From assembly GCF_024399315.1 (NCBI RefSeq), contig NZ_CP075170.1:2108001-2172000 (forward strand): 64,000 nt of DNA, written 5' to 3'. How positions within the stretch are numbered: position 1 is the first letter of the stretch; every line of letters starts with the position of its first letter. The notes under the pieces are model-generated. The model had not been told where the DNA came from, did not search any database, and saw only the letters and a list, made by a program, of their open reading frames with translations. Source of the DNA: Chryseobacterium sp. MA9. Its GTDB lineage: Bacteria; Bacteroidota; Bacteroidia; Flavobacteriales; Weeksellaceae. Shown in pieces: positions 6,551 to 16,539 of this stretch. Position numbers and translations under genes: made by a program.

Positions 6551-9340
6551 ATGAAAAAACAACTCCACAAGAGCATCATGCTACTTGCCTTGTTTTCTGC
6601 TGGCTATGCTTTTGCACAAAGTCAGATTTTGGAAGGTAGGGTATTGGACGAGAAAGATAACACTCCTATAGAAGGGGTAAAGGTAAAAGTAAATGGACAG
6701 GAAGTAACGACTGACATTTCCGGATACTACTCTATCAACCTGTCCCCCGGCACCAATTACATTGTAACGGTAAGCTCCAATGGGTATAACAGAAAAGAGA
6801 TCAGTGAGGTAATTATCAAAAATGAAGGTAATACTCATCTTGATATCGTAATGGACAAGCCCTCTACCAAGGAAAAAGAAATTGAGGGAGTTGTCATAAA
6901 ATCAAACGCAAGAAAAGAAACCATAGCCTCTACAATCGGTTTACAGAAGAACGCTGGTGTAGTTTCTCAGGTTATCGGAGTTGAAGCTATTAAAAGAAGT
7001 CCGGACAGAAACACAGGTGAAGTTCTGAAGAGAGTTTCCGGGGTGAGTTTATCTGAAGGAAAATATATTGTAGTAAGAGGTTTATCAGACCGTTATAACC
7101 AGGCAATGCTGAATGGTATTCAGCTATCCAGTACGGAGCCTGACAGAAAGACTTTCTCTTTTGACCTATTCCCGGCTAACGTTATCGAAACCCTTGTCAT
7201 CAACAAAACTTTCATTCCAGAATATACAGGTGAATGGGGAGGAGCTTTGATTCAAGTAAATACTAAGGATATTCCCAATAAAAATTTCTTCAACGTACAG
7301 GTAGGTGTAGGAGGAAACACTGCTACGATGGGACAGGAATTCCATATGCAGAAAGGAGGAAAATGGGACTTTTTAGGAATTGATGACGGTTACAGAAAGC
7401 TTCCTACCAATATGCCTGCAAAAAATGCTTTCAGCATTCTGACTGAAGCTCAGAAAACAGAGATTGGTAAAGGATATACAAAGAACTTAGGATACAACAG
7501 TATTGGTTATCCTGAAAATATCAGTTTGCAGTTAGACGGAGGTTTCAATACCAAACTATTTGGAAAAGATTTAGGGGTAATTGCTGTTTTAAACTACAGT
7601 AACAACAAGAGAAGAACTGAATCTACCAACCGTTTCTTTACCATCAACAACGAACTTGCTGATACCAACTTCGATTATTTTACAGAAAAATACAGCAACG
7701 ATATTATTTTAGGAGGAATGTTGAACCTAGCTTTAAAGCTGAACAGCAACAATAAAATTTCCTTAAAGAATATCATCACTAATAATACAGTGAACCACAT
7801 GTCCTTCAGAACAGGAAAGGACTTTGAATTTGATCCGATCAACGGAACAAATATTATGGCAAGGGAAATTGGATTTAAAGAAACTACTTTCTATAATTCT
7901 ACCCTTACCGGTAACCACAAAATTGATGTTCTTGGCGGCCTTACTGTAAACTGGTACGGAAGCTTCGGAATCCTGGATCAGTATATTCCTTTACTACAGC
8001 GTTTGCAGTATAACCAATACACAAACATGACAGGAAGCCCTTATTTAGCATTAATTTCCAATGGTCTTTCTCAAAAATCAGGAAGTGTATTTTATTCTAC
8101 CCTAAGCGACTATCTGTATAATGCAGGAGGTGATATCTCCAAAACATTTACAATGTTTGGTCAAAAACAAACGATCAAAGGAGGTTATTTATTCCAGGTA
8201 AAAGACAGAATATACAACTCAAGACCGTTCTCTGTAAGACTTGAAAAATTCAACCAGGGGTTACTTTCTCAGCCTTTTGAAACTATCTTCAATCCAGGGA
8301 ACTTTGGAGGTAACGGTGGATTTACATTTGATGAAATTGCAGGAAATCAGTACAGATATATTGCCAACACGATTCTTAACGCAGGATATTTACAGTTTGA
8401 CAACAACTTTACACCATGGCTAAGAGCTGTTTGGGGATTAAGAGTTGAAAACTTTGACCAATTGGTAGGAAGCACGAAGAAAAGTGACGACCGTTTTGTA
8501 AACACCCGTGTTACAGACTTTTTACCTGCTGTAAACTTGACATTCAAGGTAAATCCTAAAATGAACATCCGTGTTGCAGGTTCACAAACTGTTGTAAGAC
8601 CAGAATTTAGAGAAGTTTCTCCTTTAGCATATTATGATTTTGATCTTGGAGCCACTGTAATCGGTAACAAATCTATTGAAAGAACTAAAATCACGAGTGC
8701 CGATGTTCGTTGGGAATATTACCCAAGAAACGGAGAGATTATATCCGTGGCAGGTTTCTATAAAAACTTTAAAAAACCTATCGAATTATACTTCAACCAG
8801 TCTGGGGTAGGAACCAGTAATACCTTCAACTACCTTAACGTAGATAAAGCTGATGCTTACGGGGTGGAATTGGAAGTAAGAAAAAAGCTGGATTTTGTAA
8901 GTGCTCTTAAAAACTTTACACTGGGTGGAAACGTTGCTTTAATTAAAAACAAAGTAACAGACGAAGCTACTAAGATTGACAGACCAATGCAGGGGCAATC
9001 TCCATATACTGTCAACGTAAGTCTTCAGTATGATACTGAAAAATCAGGATGGTCTTCTACAGTATTATTCAACATGATCGGAAGAAGAATCCTTTATGTA
9101 GGAAACGATCAGGTACCACCAATCTGGGAAGCACCAAGACCTCTTTTAGATTTCCAGCTTGCTAAAAAAATATGGAGCAATAAAGGAGAAATCAAGCTGA
9201 ATGTTTCAGATATTCTGAACCGTCGTGCTAAATTCTACCATGACCTGAACGACAACGGTAAGTATGATAACAAGGACGCTCTTGCTATTGAAAGACTTAT
9301 GGGAACCAATATCAGTTTAACACTGGGATACAATTTTTAA
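6551..9340 (+). CDS. TonB-dependent receptor with N-terminal carboxypeptidase-regulatory-like domain
   Basis: A 929-residue outer-membrane transporter. Signal peptide 1-22 (ends AFAQ). Residues 26-100 form a CarboxypepD_reg-like beta-sandwich (LEGRVLDEKDNTPIEGVKV, TTDISGYYSI). The plug domain follows (about 130-240: GEVLKRVSGVSL, VVRGLSDRYNQAMLNG, GEWGGALIQVNTKDIP). The remainder is a 22-strand-type beta-barrel ending in LTLGYNF with a terminal Phe. It is not paired with SusD. The next gene, 44 bases downstream on the same strand, is a beta-helix lipoprotein, so the two probably form an operon. The gene diverges from a PhoB-type regulator; substrate unknown, possibly phosphate-related. Confidence 0.93.
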   Translation: MKKQLHKSIMLLALFSAGYAFAQSQILEGRVLDEKDNTPIEGVKVKVNGQEVTTDISGYYSINLSPGTNYIVTVSSNGYNRKEISEVIIKNEGNTHLDIVMDKPSTKEKEIEGVVIKSNARKETIASTIGLQKNAGVVSQVIGVEAIKRSPDRNTGEVLKRVSGVSLSEGKYIVVRGLSDRYNQAMLNGIQLSSTEPDRKTFSFDLFPANVIETLVINKTFIPEYTGEWGGALIQVNTKDIPNKNFFNVQVGVGGNTATMGQEFHMQKGGKWDFLGIDDGYRKLPTNMPAKNAFSILTEAQKTEIGKGYTKNLGYNSIGYPENISLQLDGGFNTKLFGKDLGVIAVLNYSNNKRRTESTNRFFTINNELADTNFDYFTEKYSNDIILGGMLNLALKLNSNNKISLKNIITNNTVNHMSFRTGKDFEFDPINGTNIMAREIGFKETTFYNSTLTGNHKIDVLGGLTVNWYGSFGILDQYIPLLQRLQYNQYTNMTGSPYLALISNGLSQKSGSVFYSTLSDYLYNAGGDISKTFTMFGQKQTIKGGYLFQVKDRIYNSRPFSVRLEKFNQGLLSQPFETIFNPGNFGGNGGFTFDEIAGNQYRYIANTILNAGYLQFDNNFTPWLRAVWGLRVENFDQLVGSTKKSDDRFVNTRVTDFLPAVNLTFKVNPKMNIRVAGSQTVVRPEFREVSPLAYYDFDLGATVIGNKSIERTKITSADVRWEYYPRNGEIISVAGFYKNFKKPIELYFNQSGVGTSNTFNYLNVDKADAYGVELEVRKKLDFVSALKNFTLGGNVALIKNKVTDEATKIDRPMQGQSPYTVNVSLQYDTEKSGWSSTVLFNMIGRRILYVGNDQVPPIWEAPRPLLDFQLAKKIWSNKGEIKLNVSDILNRRAKFYHDLNDNGKYDNKDALAIERLMGTNISLTLGYNF

Positions 9341-9384
9341 TTCACTCAACAAATAATCTAATAAATAATTTAATTCTTTATAAC

Positions 9385-10794
9385 ATGAAAAAGTTCGTTT
9401 TATATTCTTTAATGCTTGGCGCTCTAGTATCAACTACCGCATGTAGAAATATAGAAGAAGATGGACCTACCATTATTCAAAATGGAGGTAACGGAAACGG
9501 AGAAACTGAAAACCTTATTCTTTCAGGAAAGATCACTTCCAGCCTTACGCTTAAAGCAAATAAAATCTATAAGCTAAGAGGACTAGTATATGTAACTAAC
9601 GGAGCTACTTTAACTATCGAGCCAGGTACAAAGATTGTAGGTGAAGCTGATAAAAACGGAGCTTTAATCATTACAAAAGGAAGTAAAATCATGGCAGAAG
9701 GTACTGCTGCCAACCCAATTATCTTCACTTCTGAAAAACCAAGTCCTAAAAGAGGAGACTGGGCAGGTGTAGTAATCTTAGGAAATGCACCTACTAATGC
9801 TTCTTTCGGTGGAGCAAACGGAGTTGGAGAGATTGAAGGAGGGATTAACAACTCTGAAGGTCTTGGTCTTTACGGTGGAAATAATGCTGCTGATAACAGT
9901 GGTGTGTTAAAATATGTAAGAATAGAATATGCAGGATATGCATTCTTACCGGATAAAGAGATCAACGGACTTACGTTCGGTGGTGTAGGTAGCGGAACTA
10001 CAGTAGATTACGTAGAAGTTGCTTATGCTAATGATGACAGTTTTGAATGGTTCGGAGGAACAGTAAACTGCTCTCACCTTATTTCTTACAAAGGTCTTGA
10101 TGATGATTTCGATACTGACAATGGTTTCTCAGGAAATATTCAGTTTGGTATTGCAGTAAGAGACAGCCAGGTAGCTGACGTTTCAGGTTCTAATGCATTT
10201 GAGTCTGATAATGATGCTAACGGTTCTACTTTAACGCCTCAGACTTCAGCTACATTCTCTAACATGACGATCATAGGCCCAATCAACTCTGCGGCTCCAG
10301 GATCAATCAACGCATTATTCCAGAATGCATTACAGATCAGAAGAAACTCTTCTATCTCAGTATTCAACTCTGTATTTACAGGATTCCCTGTTGGTTTATT
10401 CATTGATGCTACAAAAGGTGCTCCAACAGATAACAATATTGTAGGAAATAAGCTGTTCTTTGAAAACAACGTTATAGCAGGAAGCCCAACTCCTTTAAAA
10501 TTCGGACCATCTACTTCTACTCCGACAACTTATACATTAAACGATCTTACGACTTGGTTTAATGCTAAAGGAAACACAATCCTTGCTTCTACTGCTGATG
10601 TAAAACTTGCTGGTGCATGGGCTCCTGCAGGAACTACACCAAACTTCACTCCTAGTGCAGGTTCTCCATTATTAACCGGAGGAGCGTTTACTAATCCTAA
10701 ATTAGCTACTTGGTTTACACAGGTAACTTACAAAGGTGCTGTAAAAGATGCTACAGATACCTGGTATGCAGGATGGACAAACTTCAACTTATAA
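9385..10794 (+). CDS. Right-handed beta-helix-like lipoprotein, partner of the TonB receptor
   Basis: 469 residues with a lipoprotein signal (lipobox STTAC, Cys20), so anchored in the outer membrane and perhaps surface-exposed. After a Gly/Asn linker, the body is Gly/Thr/Asn-rich with repeated short strands such as GATLTIEPGTKIVG, GALIITKGSKIMAEG, NPIIFTSE and LKYVRIEYAGY, the pattern of a parallel beta-helix. There is no T9SS sorting domain at the C-terminus (ends WYAGWTNFNL). It is co-oriented with and closely follows the TonB receptor and ends at a strong terminator. A substrate-capturing surface partner is the likely role by analogy with other receptor-lipoprotein pairs; this is inference. 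Confidence 0.85.
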   Translation: MKKFVLYSLMLGALVSTTACRNIEEDGPTIIQNGGNGNGETENLILSGKITSSLTLKANKIYKLRGLVYVTNGATLTIEPGTKIVGEADKNGALIITKGSKIMAEGTAANPIIFTSEKPSPKRGDWAGVVILGNAPTNASFGGANGVGEIEGGINNSEGLGLYGGNNAADNSGVLKYVRIEYAGYAFLPDKEINGLTFGGVGSGTTVDYVEVAYANDDSFEWFGGTVNCSHLISYKGLDDDFDTDNGFSGNIQFGIAVRDSQVADVSGSNAFESDNDANGSTLTPQTSATFSNMTIIGPINSAAPGSINALFQNALQIRRNSSISVFNSVFTGFPVGLFIDATKGAPTDNNIVGNKLFFENNVIAGSPTPLKFGPSTSTPTTYTLNDLTTWFNAKGNTILASTADVKLAGAWAPAGTTPNFTPSAGSPLLTGGAFTNPKLATWFTQVTYKGAVKDATDTWYAGWTNFNL

Positions 10795-10831
10795 TATTAT
10801 ATAAGTACTTAGATTTAATTTCAAATAGAAG

Positions 10832-10863
10832 GCCTTCGGAAGTATTTTCCGAGGGCTTTTTTT
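10832..10863 (+). terminator. Rho-independent terminator of the receptor/beta-helix operon
   Basis: GCCTTCGGAA (10832-10841) pairs with TTCCGAGGGC (10847-10856), with one G-U pair, around a 5-base loop and is followed by seven T. Confidence 0.92.
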
Positions 10864-10905
10864 ATAGTTATTACCGGATATTACAAATATTAGGAATTCC
10901 GAATA

Positions 10906-10957
10906 TGAACAGGTGTTCACATTGTAAAAATTGAAAATGGCAATTTGAACAGGTGTT
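10906..10957. repeat. Two direct copies of a palindromic GAACAGGTGTT motif
   Basis: TGAACAGGTGTT occurs at 10906-10917 and again at 10946-10957, exactly 40 bases apart. The first copy is a palindrome (GAACA GG TGTTC). They lie in the 348-base gap between converging genes (10795-11142), which otherwise holds two terminators and nothing else recognisable. Confidence 0.5.
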
Positions 10958-11070
10958 TCTTTAGTTTGACGAGATTTTTAAATATTAATGTAACAAACGT
11001 AAATGAGTTCTGGTTCTTTCCTATTGAATATAACAAATATTGAAATTCACAACCCAAAAATTCATAATTA

Positions 11071-11103
11071 AAAAAATGCCACCAGGAAAATTCCCGACGG
11101 CAT
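11071..11103 (-). terminator. Rho-independent terminator after the cytoplasmic amidohydrolase
   Basis: On the minus strand a 13-pair stem beginning ATGCC and ending GGCAT (three G-U pairs) with a TT loop runs into six T. It lies 40 bases past the stop codon at 11143. Confidence 0.85.
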
Positions 11104-11142
11104 TCACAAAAAAACAAGTGTATAAAAAATATATACTTCAGA

Positions 11143-12381
11143 TTAATTTCTCCAAAATAAATTCCCGTTATTCATCAGGGCTTTTATTTCAGACATTCTG
11201 GAAACTGCTTCTGCGGAACATGAAGCGTCTGTCAGTACAATGGCAGCTTCATCACCGGCTTTAGGCCACTGCTGCTTTCCTTTTTCATCCAGAGGAAGGA
11301 TACTCTGAGTTGCAAACTGCAAAGCTCTTGATAATGCATATTCTGTGGCATAACCATACAATTCTGCAATCAGATTGGCTTTCTGCAGCATACTTCCGGA
11401 CCCGAAAGTACTCCAGTAGTCCTGTACATTATCATTCCCGATTAATACATTGACCCCGTATTTTTTCAGAGTTGGAATGGGCATTACCGTTCCTTTAAAA
11501 GGTACAGAAGAAGCGATTCCCACTTTTCCTGCAGCCAGCCTTTCTGCAATCTGCTCTGTTTCTTTTGGTGAAAGATGAGCTAAGGCAAATGCATGGCTTA
11601 CAAATGTTTTCCCTTGGAGTGCCGGATTTTCGATTGCTTTATCAATCAGATAATTAATGGTTTTCATTCCGGGCTCTCCTGTTTCATGCAGGTGAATATC
11701 AATTCCTTTATTGTGATCTAAGGCAAGCTGAACAGTAAAATCCATTACTTTCTCAATACTTCCGTCAATGCTCAAAGGATCCAGCCCACCGATAAATCCT
11801 ACACTTTTCAGTTGGGCAGCTTCTTTCATCAGAGGAGCAGATTCTGTGTAATATACTCCATGTTGTGGAAAGGCAACCAGTTCAGCTTTAAAAGAATCTT
11901 TTTTATTTTCAAGGGCCTGCTCAAGATGTTCCAGAGATTTCAAACCTGACGTAGGATCAATATTGAAATGGGTTCTTGCAAAATGAGTCCCATAATGCTG
12001 CTGCAGACTTATCAACTGTTCCGCTCTGCTTACGGAAGTTTTCAACAGCTCAGGAATGATTTTCTGTTCATAGGCAATCATATCTTTCACTGTTCTTCTT
12101 TTCGGGGAAAGCGCCTGCCATGGAAGACCGTACAAAGTTTTATCCAGGTGGATGTGCATATCTCTGAATGCCGGCAGCATCAGATATCCTTTGGCATCAA
12201 TCGCTTTAGAAGCAGAATCATTTGTTTGTATTGATTTGATCTTTCCGGCTTCAATTTCAATACTGAAAAGGTCAGTTTTTGTTCCGACAACCTCTTCATT
12301 TTCGTATTCAAAACCTGTTTCCAGGCGGACATTTTTAAGGGAATATTTTCCTTTTGCAGTTAATTGATATGGAAATTGCAT
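11143..12381 (-). CDS. Cytosine-deaminase-like metal-dependent amidohydrolase (cytoplasmic paralogue)
   Basis: A 412-residue amidohydrolase-superfamily enzyme. The metal site is visible as the HxH pair in MHIHLDKT, the His in GIDIHLHETG, a further His in VSHAF and the catalytic Asp in LIGNDN. This set and spacing match the cytosine deaminase (CodA) branch, which removes amino groups from pyrimidine-like rings; the true substrate is unknown. There is no signal peptide (starts MQFPYQLTAKGKYSLKN), so it acts in the cytoplasm. It is closely similar along its whole length to the exported protein at 13587-14921, and a same-strand AraC regulator lies 80 bases upstream. Confidence 0.88.
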   Translation of the reverse strand: MQFPYQLTAKGKYSLKNVRLETGFEYENEEVVGTKTDLFSIEIEAGKIKSIQTNDSASKAIDAKGYLMLPAFRDMHIHLDKTLYGLPWQALSPKRRTVKDMIAYEQKIIPELLKTSVSRAEQLISLQQHYGTHFARTHFNIDPTSGLKSLEHLEQALENKKDSFKAELVAFPQHGVYYTESAPLMKEAAQLKSVGFIGGLDPLSIDGSIEKVMDFTVQLALDHNKGIDIHLHETGEPGMKTINYLIDKAIENPALQGKTFVSHAFALAHLSPKETEQIAERLAAGKVGIASSVPFKGTVMPIPTLKKYGVNVLIGNDNVQDYWSTFGSGSMLQKANLIAELYGYATEYALSRALQFATQSILPLDEKGKQQWPKAGDEAAIVLTDASCSAEAVSRMSEIKALMNNGNLFWRN

Positions 12382-12461
12382 GATTTAAAATTTTAACCAT
12401 ACAAAATTAGTCCGGCTTCAGGGTAAAACCGGTGTATCAATTATGTCTTGTTTTGTACAGA

Positions 12462-13367
12462 TTATTCTTTGAATTGCGAAGGAGTCATTCCCGTCTGTGC
12501 TTTAAAAAATTTGGAAAAGCTGGCATGATCATAGAAACCGAGATCATACACAATGTCTTTAACTGACATTTCGGAAACCTTTAAAAGCCTTTTGGCTTCC
12601 AGTAAAATACGATCCTGAATAAGAGATGAAGCCGAAGCATTGAGATTTTTTTTGCAGACAATATTCAGGTAGTTGGCAGAAATATTCAGTTTATCTGCAT
12701 AAAAAGAAACAGATCTTTCTGTTTTAAAATGTTCATCAATAAGATGGAGAAATTTTGAAATAATAGGGTTTGAGTTATAGACTTCAAAGTCTTTAAAAGC
12801 CCCTTCCACAGATTTACTTACCAACAGCCCAATTAATTCACTCCTTTTTTGAATAAGCTCCCAAAATACTTTTTCTCCACTCAGTTCTTTCTGGATAGAT
12901 TGAAATTCATATAGAAAAGTTTTAAAAATTTCCTGGGAAAGATTGATCACCGGATGATTCTGATAATAAGATGCCGAAAATCTTAACGATGGCAGAAAGC
13001 TTTCAAACCAGTCCCGGCTGATCATCAGCTGATAACCGATGGTTTCTTTCTCGATTACCCATTGATGTACCTGATCCGGAAAAACAAGATGGATCTGATG
13101 GTCTTTTACCGGATATTCTGTAAAATCTATAGTATGTGAGCCTACTCCATGCTCAAAAAGATTAATGATGAAAAAATCATGCTTATGGGGATCATCAATG
13201 GAACGTGCTCCATAAAGTTCATTAAACAACAGATTACAGCCCTTCAGCTGATTCTCACTAAATTCCTGAATTCCTAAAATTGGAAAATGATCTGTATGGT
13301 AACCCACTCTGCCTGATTTTCTCTTAAAATTACTAAAAATTGTGAGAGAAAAAACTAAAATAACCAC
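12462..13367 (-). CDS. AraC-family transcriptional regulator
   Basis: About 301 residues. The N-terminal half is an AraC-type ligand/cupin-like region (DPHKHDFFIINLFEHG, IHLVFPDQVHQW). The C-terminal 100 residues carry the double helix-turn-helix (YADKLNISANYLNIVCKK and VKDIVYDLGFYDHASFSKFFK, with TGMTPSQFK at the end). No ATG precedes the conserved region. GTG at 13367 is used here, but a GTG about 20 codons further in is equally possible, so the first residues are uncertain. It lies between two paralogous amidohydrolases on the same strand and is the obvious candidate to control one or both. Confidence 0.88.
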   Translation of the reverse strand: MVILVFSLTIFSNFKRKSGRVGYHTDHFPILGIQEFSENQLKGCNLLFNELYGARSIDDPHKHDFFIINLFEHGVGSHTIDFTEYPVKDHQIHLVFPDQVHQWVIEKETIGYQLMISRDWFESFLPSLRFSASYYQNHPVINLSQEIFKTFLYEFQSIQKELSGEKVFWELIQKRSELIGLLVSKSVEGAFKDFEVYNSNPIISKFLHLIDEHFKTERSVSFYADKLNISANYLNIVCKKNLNASASSLIQDRILLEAKRLLKVSEMSVKDIVYDLGFYDHASFSKFFKAQTGMTPSQFKE

Positions 13368-13586
13368 AAAAGGGACAAAAGCTTTACCACACCACTTCTA
13401 CTTCTGTTTCTATCTGCATTCAGTGGTTATTTCCGAAAATCAATAATACATTCCCTGGCTTTCCCTTAGGAAGACTTTTATACCCTTTGTGGTTTAAAAA
13501 ACACAACTAAATTATATATATAAATTTGTAAGCAATTATATTGTTGAAAGCTTGTCCAACAAGATTTTTTAGCTTTTCACTTAAGT

Positions 13587-14921
13587 TTAAAAAACAACAT
13601 TTCCATCATGTACCAATGATTCCACTTCTGAAACTCTTGATACAGCTTCTGCGGAACAGCTTGCGCTCATCAGGACAAAGTCTGCTTTATCACCAGATTT
13701 TGGCCATTGCTGAATTCCTTTATCATCCAGTGGAAGAATATTTCCCGTTGCCAGTTTTAAGCTTCTTGACAATAAAAATTCTGTTGAATATCCGTAAAGC
13801 TGAGCCATTAAGTTGGCTTTCTGAAGCACGCTTCCAGTTCCGAAAGTATTCCAATGGTCTATGATGCTGTCATTTCCTGTCAGAATGGTTACATTATGTT
13901 TGTAAAGCGTTGGTATTGGCATGATCAGTCTTCCAAAAGGGATTGTAGAAACAATTCCAATCTGTGCTTCACTTAATTTTTCAGCGATTTCTTCCTGTTT
14001 TGCAGCTTCTAATTTTGCCAGGATAAAGCAGTGGCTTAAATAGGTTTTTCCTTTCAGAGCAGGATTTTCATTTACTTTTTTAATCAGATATTCTACAGTT
14101 TTTAATCCGGAATCTCCGGTTTCATGCAGGTGAATATCTATTCCTTTTTTATTGTCCAAAGCAAGCTGAACAGTGAAATCTACCACTTTTTCGATATCTC
14201 CATCGATATTGAATGGGTCTACACCACCGATGAAATCAATATCCATCTTTGCAGCTTCTTTCAGATAAGGCACAGAATCCGTATAGAACACGCCATGCTG
14301 TGGAAAGGCTACCAATTCGGCTCCAAAACCTTTCTTTTTATTTTCTAAAGCTTTCTGCAGATTTTTTAAGGACTGAAGTTTGGAAGTTGGTTCAATATTT
14401 ACGTGGCTTCTCGCATATGAAGTTCCTTTCGACTGTAACAATTCGATCAGTTTTTCAGCCTTAAAGGTTGAGTTTTTCAGCATTTCAGGAAGCATTTTCT
14501 GTTCCAGCTCTATCATTCCTTTGATCCCCCCGGTTCTTTTTCTAACAGCCTGCCATTGATCTCCATAAAAGGTTTTATCAAGGTGAATGTGCATATCCTT
14601 AAATGCAGGAAGCATCAGCAGTCCCTTTGCATCTACCGCTTTAGCGTTAGGCTGGTTTGGGCTAATCTTTGTAATCTTTCCGTTTTCAACTTCTACATAG
14701 AACAGATCAGTTTTGGTAGAGGCTACTTCTCCATCCTGATATTCAAAACCTGTTTCCAGACGAACATTTTTAAGGCTCATTTTTCCTTTTGCAGAACTAT
14801 TATTTTCATCCAGGAAAGGTGATGCAGTCATGATATTGGGTATTAAAGTTAATCCCGCCACAGCCAAAGCTGAATTCCGGATAAAATCTTTGCGGGAGAT
14901 GGTATTGTCAGAAGTCTTCAT
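13587..14921 (-). CDS. Cytosine-deaminase-like amidohydrolase with export signal
   Basis: A paralogue of the protein at 11143-12381, with the same metal-binding set (MHIHLDKT, GIDIHLHETG, LSHCF, LTGNDS). I start it at ATG 14921, giving 444 residues. The N-terminus MKTSDNTISRKDFIRNSALA followed by a hydrophobic run (VAGLTLIPNIM) is a Tat-like signal of the SRKDF type with one Arg replaced by Lys, as often seen in Bacteroidota. An upstream in-frame codon at 14966 would add 15 hydrophobic residues and spoil the signal, so it is less likely. It presumably works in the periplasm, whereas its paralogue works in the cytoplasm. Substrate unknown. Confidence 0.87.
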   Translation of the reverse strand: MKTSDNTISRKDFIRNSALAVAGLTLIPNIMTASPFLDENNSSAKGKMSLKNVRLETGFEYQDGEVASTKTDLFYVEVENGKITKISPNQPNAKAVDAKGLLMLPAFKDMHIHLDKTFYGDQWQAVRKRTGGIKGMIELEQKMLPEMLKNSTFKAEKLIELLQSKGTSYARSHVNIEPTSKLQSLKNLQKALENKKKGFGAELVAFPQHGVFYTDSVPYLKEAAKMDIDFIGGVDPFNIDGDIEKVVDFTVQLALDNKKGIDIHLHETGDSGLKTVEYLIKKVNENPALKGKTYLSHCFILAKLEAAKQEEIAEKLSEAQIGIVSTIPFGRLIMPIPTLYKHNVTILTGNDSIIDHWNTFGTGSVLQKANLMAQLYGYSTEFLLSRSLKLATGNILPLDDKGIQQWPKSGDKADFVLMSASCSAEAVSRVSEVESLVHDGNVVF

Positions 14922-15240
14922 TTCCAATCTATTTAATACAAAATTAAAAAGAAGTACTCTGAACAAGGTGTATGGTTTATTACAAAATCTGTATGATTTA
15001 TGCTTTGTGTTGATAACTTGTTGGAATACCTTACCATATAATTAATTTACCTTTTCTATACTATAATAAGAAGATATTCACAACAATTGTCATTCCGTAG
15101 AAATCCAAATCATGCTGTTTTTATGTTACTGAGAACCTGAGAGATTGACAAAGATTCCAATAAACATTTTTTAATCCCAACTCTTGAAATCATTTTCTTT
15201 TACAAAAAAAACCGGATCTAAAATCCGGTCTTGTTTATAT
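14922..15240. other. Intergenic region, no gene seen
   Basis: 319 bases between the exported amidohydrolase and hemL. It is AT-rich with stop codons in all frames and no tRNA-like fold. The only element recognised is the hemL terminator at 15203-15229. Confidence 0.6.
15203..15229 (-). terminator. Rho-independent terminator of hemL
   Basis: On the minus strand ACCGGAT and ATCCGGT form a perfect stem around TTTAG and run into a T8 tract, 12 bases after the stop codon. Confidence 0.9.
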
Positions 15241-16530
15241 TTATTTATTTGAATATTCAAATTTTTTTACTGCTTCCAGTGTCATATCAATTTCTTTATC
15301 CTTGATGGCATCACTGATGAAGTACGTTTCGTAACCGCTTGGGGGAAGATATACTCCATTCTGCAACATCTGGTGGAAGAAGTTATTGAACAATGAATGA
15401 TTAGCTTCCTGAGCCTCATCAAAATTTGAAACCCTGTTGATATGGAAGAAAACAGACATCATAGAACCTTTTCTGTTAATTTTATGAGCAATTCCTTTTT
15501 CATTTAAAATTTTTCCGATTTCAAAATCTAATGTTTCTGTTGTCTTATGTAATCTGTTGAAAAATTCAGGATCGTTTTTAATAAGCTGAAGGGTTTTTAA
15601 TCCGGCTCTCATGGCTAAGGGGTTTCCACTTAATGTACCTGCCTGATATACTCCTCCTTTTGGAGCCAGGTGATCCATAATTTCGTTTCTACCAGCGAAA
15701 GCTCCTACCGGAAGACCTCCACCGATTACTTTTCCGTAAGTCACCAAGTCTGCTTTTACATTGAAAAGTTCCTGAGCTCCTCCAAAAGCCAATCTGAAAC
15801 CGGTCATTACCTCATCAAAAATTAATAAAGCTCCGTTTTCGTCACAGATCTTTCTCAGGTTTTGTAAGAAGTTGTTTTCTGGCAGTACACACCCCATATT
15901 TCCTGCAACAGGTTCTATAATTACCGCTGCAATTTCTCCCTGATTGTGACGGAATAAATCCTCAACCTGTTCAAAATCGTTATAACGGGCCAATAATGTA
16001 TCTTTAGCGGTACCTGCTGTCACTCCCGGAGAATTTGGATTTCCGAAAGTTGCCGCACCACTTCCTGCTTTGATCAGAAATGAGTCTGAATGCCCGTGAT
16101 AACAGCCTTCAAATTTTACAATTTTATCTCTTCCTGTATATCCTCTTGCCAGTCTTACTGCACTCATACATGCTTCTGTTCCTGAAGAAACCATTCTGAT
16201 CTGGTCAATATTCTGGACGTTATCAATAATGAATTTTGCGATTTCTGTTTCCAGTTCTGTAGGAGCTCCGAAAGAGAATCCTTTCTCTGCCTGGATCTTC
16301 AGTTCTTCCAGTACTTCAGGATGTGTATGTCCCAAAATGGCCGGGCCCCATGAATTGATATAATCGATGTAAGTATTGTTATCTGCATCGGTAAGGTAAG
16401 CACCTTTTGCCGATTTCATAAAAACAGGAACTCCTCCTACGGATTTGAATGCTCTCACCGGAGAGTTTACTCCTCCCGGAATGTATTTGTAGGCTTCATC
16501 AAACAAAGCCGAACTTCTTTGATACTTCAT
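15241..16530 (-). CDS. hemL: Glutamate-1-semialdehyde 2,1-aminomutase
   Basis: A PLP enzyme making 5-aminolevulinate from glutamate-1-semialdehyde, the last step of the C5 route to tetrapyrroles. 429 residues, the usual length. The class III aminotransferase landmarks are clear: an N-terminal [40 protein letters not shown] (PLP phosphate binding), [21 protein letters not shown] and the Schiff-base lysine in [16 protein letters not shown]. It stands alone between a repeat-bearing spacer (16531-16605) and its terminator. Confidence 0.97.
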   Translation of the reverse strand: MKYQRSSALFDEAYKYIPGGVNSPVRAFKSVGGVPVFMKSAKGAYLTDADNNTYIDYINSWGPAILGHTHPEVLEELKIQAEKGFSFGAPTELETEIAKFIIDNVQNIDQIRMVSSGTEACMSAVRLARGYTGRDKIVKFEGCYHGHSDSFLIKAGSGAATFGNPNSPGVTAGTAKDTLLARYNDFEQVEDLFRHNQGEIAAVIIEPVAGNMGCVLPENNFLQNLRKICDENGALLIFDEVMTGFRLAFGGAQELFNVKADLVTYGKVIGGGLPVGAFAGRNEIMDHLAPKGGVYQAGTLSGNPLAMRAGLKTLQLIKNDPEFFNRLHKTTETLDFEIGKILNEKGIAHKINRKGSMMSVFFHINRVSNFDEAQEANHSLFNNFFHQMLQNGVYLPPSGYETYFISDAIKDKEIDMTLEAVKKFEYSNK

Positions 16531-16539
16531 ATATACTTA

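Noticed and set aside
9385..10794. T9SS sorting domain in the beta-helix lipoprotein
   Set aside because: The C-terminus ends in ordinary repeat sequence, without the NP ... G.Y.L pattern seen in the two true T9SS proteins here.
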